This document shows, piece after piece, positions 5,644-8,719 of a stretch of 8,719 nucleotides of DNA. The stretch's first letter is position 1. Each line of letters begins with the position of its first letter. The stretch covers positions 1 to 8,719 of the forward strand of contig DIYC01000163.1 of NCBI GenBank assembly GCA_002428895.1, given 5' to 3'. Below the pieces are notes generated by a model. It saw only the letters and a program-made list of their open reading frames with translations, was not told where the DNA came from and ran no database searches. This DNA comes from Burkholderiales bacterium UBA6064. GTDB lineage: Bacteria > Pseudomonadota > Gammaproteobacteria > Burkholderiales > Burkholderiaceae_B. Both the position numbers and the translations under genes were made by a program.

Positions 5644-5698
5644 GTGAATGAATACGGAAAGTCTTATGATGATGCTTTCATTCAATTCGTTCATTCAC
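5644..5698. promoter_or_regulatory. Inverted/direct repeat cluster and -10-like box over the start of the hicB-like gene
   Basis: GTGAATGAA (5644-5652) and TTCATTCAC (5690-5698) are perfect 9-bp inverted arms. TTCATTCA also repeats at 5677-5684. TATGAT at 5665-5670 is a good -10 box, although no matching -35 is clear. If used, transcription would begin near 5677 and the ATG at 5699 would be the start, leaving the repeats as an operator. Confidence 0.4.
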
Positions 5699-6010
5699 AT
5701 GATTTATTACCCTTGTACTTTAAGACAACATCTATTGGATTCTTGGTATTGTTTGGTCGAAGATTTTCCATCTGCTTTCTCGTGTGGCCAGACTCAACAA
5801 GAGGCGATTGAAAAAGCTCGAATTGAAATTGAATCGCAGTTAAAACATTTATCGTTTGAAAATAGACCATTTCCAAAACCTTCTGCTCAAAAAGTTTATC
5901 AAAGTTTAATTGGGGTTGATCTTTCGTGGGCTGAAGTTGCTGATACATGTAACTCATGTGTTGATTTAGTATCAAGGCGTGATCAATTTAAAGAAATGGG
6001 TACGCTGTAG
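5648..6010 (+). CDS. Solitary HicB-like protein
   Basis: The first part resembles HicB antitoxins: MIYYPCTLRQ (residues 18-27), LVEDFPSAFSCGQTQQEAIEKARIEIESQL (36-65) and the ENRPFPKPS turn (71-79), matching the family's xYPa..., fPD-G...T..EA...A and g.piP.PS pattern. HicB neutralises the mRNA-cutting toxin HicA and represses its own operon. No HicA-like ORF precedes or follows, so this is an orphan or an independent regulator. The C-terminal 40 residues do not show the usual HTH or ribbon-helix DNA-binding end. The start is uncertain: ATG 5648 is the longest, ATG 5666 has GGAAAG four bases before it, and ATG 5699 gives the family-like MIYYP beginning. It converges on parB. Confidence 0.65.
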   Translation: MNTESLMMMLSFNSFIHMIYYPCTLRQHLLDSWYCLVEDFPSAFSCGQTQQEAIEKARIEIESQLKHLSFENRPFPKPSAQKVYQSLIGVDLSWAEVADTCNSCVDLVSRRDQFKEMGTL

Positions 6011-6021
6011 AAATTTTTCAG

Positions 6022-6047
6022 GTCGATCTGTGTTTACACAGTTCGAC
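6022..6047. terminator. Hairpin after the hicB-like gene
   Basis: GTCGA-T-CTGTGT pairs with ACACAG-T-TCGAC across a two-base loop: 11 pairs and one T/T mismatch. It begins 12 bases after the stop. No T-run follows it, so termination would be weak or Rho-assisted. Confidence 0.45.
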
Positions 6048-6077
6048 ATTCGGATGGTCGTTCAGAATCAGCGTTTC

Positions 6078-6114
6078 TGATGAGCAACACGACAGCATGT
6101 GGTGTTGCTCATCA
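6078..6114. repeat. 37-bp near-perfect palindrome
   Basis: TGATGAGCAACAC (6078-6090) and GTGTTGCTCATCA (6102-6114) are perfect 13-bp arms. Between them, after a G/G mismatch, ACA pairs with TGT around GCA, so symmetry runs through the whole element. It could be a ParB-binding or resolution site, or a bidirectional terminator; no T-tract follows. Confidence 0.65.
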
Positions 6115-6129
6115 TGCACAAGGGATTGA

Positions 6130-6206
6130 TGTCCGAAGGGATCGAGACAAGCCGAAGGCGAAGGCTCGACGCTGTGCGCGAAAGCCCGGCCCGTAGGGTG
6201 TGCCCA
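6130..6206. other. GC-rich patch with CCGAAGG repeats
   Basis: This stretch is clearly more GC-rich than its AT-leaning surroundings. It repeats CCGAAGG (6132-6138 and 6152-6158), has TCGAG/CTCGA arms (6142-6146, 6165-6169) and ends in runs of GCCC/GGG. Function is not recognised; a transferred fragment, a structured RNA or a DNA-processing site are possible. Confidence 0.35.
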
Positions 6207-6212
6207 GAAAGC

Positions 6213-6227
6213 GTTTATATTATAAAC
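6213..6227. promoter_or_regulatory. 15-bp palindrome downstream of parB, parS candidate
   Basis: GTTTATATTATAAAC is a perfect 7+1+7 dyad, with two more pairs outside after one mismatch. It lies 77 bases past the parB stop. It is unlike the chromosomal parS TGTTTCACGTGAAACA, as expected for a plasmid-specific ParB. Confidence 0.4.
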
Positions 6228-6303
6228 ACTTAAGGCAATCAGTCCGAAATGGGCTCATTTGACATTCAAAAGGGTAGGGTGGCTGCGTGGATTATGCACG
6301 TTT

Positions 6304-7332
6304 TTATTTTGAACGAGTTGTGTACAAGTCGTACAATTGCATGAAATGTTGAGCATGTTCTTCATCGGTAAAAGTCAATGTGACTACGTTTTTGCGACGA
6401 TTGGCTTTTTCAAGCTCCCAATGCCTTAAGTCAAGCGAAGTTCTTGGTTTATCTTTCGGTGCCTTATTTTGCATTTCTTTGATGAAGTTCGAAAAACAAA
6501 CTTGCCAAGCGTGAGAAGTTTTATCTTCTCCGTCTCTTGCCGATAAGGTTTCTGCATCAACTAGGGTAGGGGAGTGCGTGGAATGCAGTAAGGCATTTTT
6601 TTGGATTCTAGAAATAGCTTCTTTGGCTAGTTTGTCAATTTGGCTTTCTGACTTATCAACAAATAGATTAATAAATTTTTTGAGAACATTGGATCCTATT
6701 TTAACGCGGCTGGATTTCATTTCTGAAATAAGGCGTTTGGGTAGCGATTCCATGGAAAGCACTTGGGAAATATATGCGGGACTAAAACCAGTTTCTTTAG
6801 CCAACATTCGAATTGATTTTTCAGTGTCATCACTGCGCTGAAGAATTTTTAAGCCTTCATAGATTTCAGCGACACCCAGTTCAGGTTGTAATAAGTTAGA
6901 AACGAATGCTGCTTTAGAGCCATCGTCTTTTAAGTTGACAGCGTTGGCGGGTACTTCTTTTAAGCCAAGTTCTTTCAGTGCGCGTAGTCGGTTGTGACCT
7001 GAGACGACGACAAACTCGCAATCTTTACGCTCGGTTTTATTGACAGTAATCGGATTAAATAAACCATCTTCTTGGATACTTCTCTTTAAACGTTCAAACT
7101 CAGCGGAAGACAGAGCACGCATTTTATGTTCATCAATTCCAATTGAATTGATGTCGAGCATCATAAGACCTCCTTCTGTGTTTAATGCGCCCATTGCTTT
7201 ATTAAGAACGTCCATGCCACTCATCAGGGGTTTAGATTTTGGGGTTTTTTCTGGGGTAGGGGCGGGCGTAGTTTCGGGAAGTTCATCGGTTAAGAAACGA
7301 TCCATCATACTTTTTCTACTTTTAGTATTCAT
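6304..7332 (-). CDS. parB: ParB-family centromere-binding partition protein
   Basis: This 342-residue protein binds the plasmid centromere and activates ParA. The N-terminus (MMDRFLTDELPE) suits the ParA-contact tail and is followed by a Pro/Thr-rich linker. The ParB N-terminal domain spans about 58-135 with SIQEDGLFNPITV and SGHNRLRAL (111-119), the latter a GHNR version of the usual GERRxRA phosphate-binding motif. The helix-turn-helix lies at about 173-198 (SIRMLAKETGFSPAYISQVL). A basic C-terminal region with ANRRKNVVTLTF probably dimerises. The ATG overlaps the parA end by 11 bases with GGGAG upstream, so translation is coupled. The best-supported job is segregation of this replicon. Confidence 0.93.
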   Translation of the reverse strand: MNTKSRKSMMDRFLTDELPETTPAPTPEKTPKSKPLMSGMDVLNKAMGALNTEGGLMMLDINSIGIDEHKMRALSSAEFERLKRSIQEDGLFNPITVNKTERKDCEFVVVSGHNRLRALKELGLKEVPANAVNLKDDGSKAAFVSNLLQPELGVAEIYEGLKILQRSDDTEKSIRMLAKETGFSPAYISQVLSMESLPKRLISEMKSSRVKIGSNVLKKFINLFVDKSESQIDKLAKEAISRIQKNALLHSTHSPTLVDAETLSARDGEDKTSHAWQVCFSNFIKEMQNKAPKDKPRTSLDLRHWELEKANRRKNVVTLTFTDEEHAQHFMQLYDLYTTRSK

Positions 7333-8521
7333 TTTCCATCTCCCAGTTTAGACCCCATGCACGCATTAGTCGTGTATCAACATGATCGACTAATTCATCC
7401 ATACGGTCTTTATATTTTCGAAAAGCGGCATTCGAACCGATTGCTTTTGTTTGATCATAAACAGTCATGAGTCCGAATGAGAAATTATCCACTGCGGTTG
7501 ATTCGGGAATATTGATCGTAGTTAAATGTTCACCGAAGGCTTTACCCATCCACCCAGTGATCAGTTGGCTCATTTCTTTAGGCTTAACTCGACTGGGAAC
7601 AACGCTGATAAAGTCATATTTTTTATCGGCAGCTTCTGCATCAACCTCACTAATACTTTGGTACATTTGATGGACTAATCGCCAAAATTGTGTCGAACTG
7701 GCGAAGTCAACCGAGTTCGGAGGAATTGGCATGACGATTCCGTCGGCAGAAAAGATCATGTTAAAGGTTAGATAATTCAAAGATGGTGGGCAGTCAATAA
7801 TGATTGCATCATAGTCTTTTGCGAGATCAAGTAAACCTGCATTTAAAGCTTTCCAGAATTTATAAGATTTATCTTTGGAGTATCTGGCGGGCAAATAAAA
7901 ATCAGCGGCGTATAGCGAAATATTTGCTGGGATTAAATCAAGATTTTTCCAGTAGGTTTTTTTAACTGCATAGCGAAGGTTTTTTTGTTCGCCATAAATA
8001 TAGGGCATGACGGTGTCTTCATCGCCAATGTCTACATCGGGGGCATAGCCAGCCAGTTGCGTTAAAGTGCCTTGAGGGTCAGCATCAAGTAACAATACTT
8101 TTCGTGCGCCTCGTAAAGTAAGGCCTTGGGCAATACAAAATGAAGAGGTTGTTTTACCGGTGCCTCCTTTGAATACGGTGGTGCAGATAATTCGCCCTCG
8201 TTCATTGTCAGGTCTTCTTGGCCGTTTGTTGAAATGGTGAACATAATCTAATGCTTCAGCCAGAGAAAAATGCCTGGCATTCGAACCTTCTGGGATATGT
8301 CCTTCAGGTAAACCATTATTTTCTTTAGCGGCCAATTGATTAATTCGGCGCTTTTCGATGTTGACTAGGGCAGCCAAGCTTGCGGAATTGAACTGAGGCG
8401 CAATTTTCCTTGGCTCAGGTTCCAGTAATTTGGTTCTTACTGCATTCAGCACGCTGGTACTGGATTCGGCAAGTTCACTGATGTGATTTAAGTTATAGGT
8501 TGTATTAACTATAGTACTCAT
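7322..8521 (-). CDS. parA: ParA-family partition ATPase, type Ia (P1-like)
   Basis: The 399-residue length and long N-terminal extension match type Ia ParA proteins, which both drive segregation and repress their own operon. Residues about 45-98 (ASLAALVNIEKRRINQLAAK..HFSLAEALDYV) look like the DNA-binding HTH with a MerR-like tail. The deviant Walker A is KGGTGKTT (118-125), Walker A' is LLLDADPQ (143-150) and Walker B is IIIDCPPS (240-247). The ATG at 8521 has only a weak GGA seven bases upstream, consistent with tight control. parB follows with overlapping codons. ATP-bound dimers bind nucleoid DNA and move ParB-parS complexes. Confidence 0.95.
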   Translation of the reverse strand: MSTIVNTTYNLNHISELAESSTSVLNAVRTKLLEPEPRKIAPQFNSASLAALVNIEKRRINQLAAKENNGLPEGHIPEGSNARHFSLAEALDYVHHFNKRPRRPDNERGRIICTTVFKGGTGKTTSSFCIAQGLTLRGARKVLLLDADPQGTLTQLAGYAPDVDIGDEDTVMPYIYGEQKNLRYAVKKTYWKNLDLIPANISLYAADFYLPARYSKDKSYKFWKALNAGLLDLAKDYDAIIIDCPPSLNYLTFNMIFSADGIVMPIPPNSVDFASSTQFWRLVHQMYQSISEVDAEAADKKYDFISVVPSRVKPKEMSQLITGWMGKAFGEHLTTINIPESTAVDNFSFGLMTVYDQTKAIGSNAAFRKYKDRMDELVDHVDTRLMRAWGLNWEMENEY

Positions 8522-8719
8522 TTTATTTCCAAATAGTTATTTATTTGTAGTTTACTCGATTTTTCAGAAAAAAGACTTAAAGCGGGAAATCTAGAACAAC
8601 CTATTTAAGTTTATTTTAAAAATGAGGATTAATCGAAGAATCAGGCTAAATAAGGGCTAATTAACTTTTAAAGAAAAAGGTATAAGCTTTAATTTTGATT
8701 CCTTTCAATCAAAAAATAA
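8522..8719 (-). promoter_or_regulatory. parA leader and probable autoregulated promoter
   Basis: On the minus strand TTGAAA (8703-8708) and TATACC (8679-8684), 18 bases apart, form a plausible sigma-70 promoter. The TTTTGATT (8693-8700) and AATCAAAA (8707-8714) arms overlap it, as an operator for ParA repression would. A second, looser dyad ACTTAAA (8575-8581)/TTTAAGT (8604-8610) lies in the long AT-rich leader. No ORF is seen in this stretch. Confidence 0.4.

Larger units (their letters stand above)
5041..5647. other. Gene-free control/origin candidate region between divergent rep and hicB-like genes
   Basis: About 600 bases hold no convincing ORF but many repeats. A dyad TCTGAGT/ACTCAGA lies at 5092-5111 in the rep leader. 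AGTGATT/AATCACT arms lie at 5173-5179 and 5195-5201, enclosing a TTTTTAGGTGAA copy. Related boxes occur at 5242-5256 and 5302-5316 (ACTTGA, then CAGAGT). GGCGTGCA occurs at 5077 and 5286, with GGTGTGCA at 5351. Stem-loop copy B lies at 5419-5471, followed by an AT-rich tract (5470-5488) and a further dyad. Position upstream of rep, repeat density and the AT-rich tract fit a plasmid origin or rep operator region; no classic evenly spaced iteron array is present. Confidence 0.45.
6011..6303. other. Dyad-rich region between convergent hicB-like gene and parB
   Basis: No ORF of note lies here. In order it holds a hairpin just after the hicB-like stop, a small TCAGAA/TTCTGA dyad (6062-6080), a 37-bp near-perfect palindrome, a GC-rich patch (about 6130-6206) and a 15-bp AT palindrome. 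In P1-type systems the centromere lies downstream of parB, exactly this position, so the region is the main parS candidate. Confidence 0.5.

Noticed and set aside
5691..5975. Minus-strand 94-codon ORF opposite the hicB-like gene
   Set aside because: The plus-strand frame gives clear HicB-like motifs; the antisense frame shows nothing.
7485..7493. TTATCCACT as a second DnaA box
   Set aside because: It lies inside parA with one mismatch and no origin-like surroundings.
1..8719. tRNA, rRNA or CRISPR array
   Set aside because: No cloverleaf-like or rRNA segment and no regularly spaced short repeats were seen on either strand.

Overview
This window looks like part of a plasmid, or a plasmid-like accessory replicon, of a Gram-negative and probably gammaproteobacterial host. 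The reasons are a P1-type parA-parB partition operon, a winged-helix candidate replication gene, and a gene-poor region between them rich in dyads and direct repeats, all in fairly AT-leaning DNA. The host genus cannot be fixed from sequence alone.

Layout, left to right. (1) Positions 1-576 (+): the 3' part of an NYN/LabA-like PIN-fold protein, cut by the window edge. (2) 577-852: non-coding DNA with a perfect 10-bp-arm dyad at 812-840. (3) 853-1041 (-): a 62-residue winged-helix-like C-terminal fragment with no start of its own. (4) 1042-2680: a complete IS3-family element (orfA, orfB, terminal inverted repeats, an A8 slippery run for a probable OrfAB fusion). (5) 2681-3736 (-): the front part of a four-helix membrane protein with a coiled coil. 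The IS split one gene: pieces (5) and (3) lie in one frame at the exact IS borders and rebuild a protein of about 414 residues. What remains is a hybrid ORF ending inside the IS at 2432. (6) 3739-5040 (-): a winged-helix candidate plasmid replication initiator, two bases upstream of the membrane-protein start, so the two form a coupled operon. (7) 5041-5647: a gene-free control or origin candidate region with repeated TTAGGTGA sites, several dyads and a stem-loop. That stem-loop has a second copy across the 3' end of the rep gene. (8) 5648-6010 (+): a solitary HicB-like protein with no HicA toxin. (9) 6011-6303: a dyad-dense region between convergent genes, holding a 37-bp near-perfect palindrome, a GC-rich patch and a 15-bp AT-rich palindrome; it is the best place for a parS-like centromere. 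(10) 6304-7332 parB and 7322-8521 parA (both -), overlapping by 11 bases. (11) 8522-8719: the parA leader with a dyad that overlaps a possible promoter.

How it fits together: ParA and ParB would segregate the replicon using a site beside them. The wHTH protein probably starts replication or regulates it. The membrane protein, made in the same operon and originally carrying its own C-terminal winged helix, could have tied DNA or the Rep system to the membrane. The IS has removed that DNA-binding end. The least familiar items are this membrane/wHTH partner of rep and the pair of related stem-loops on either side of rep.
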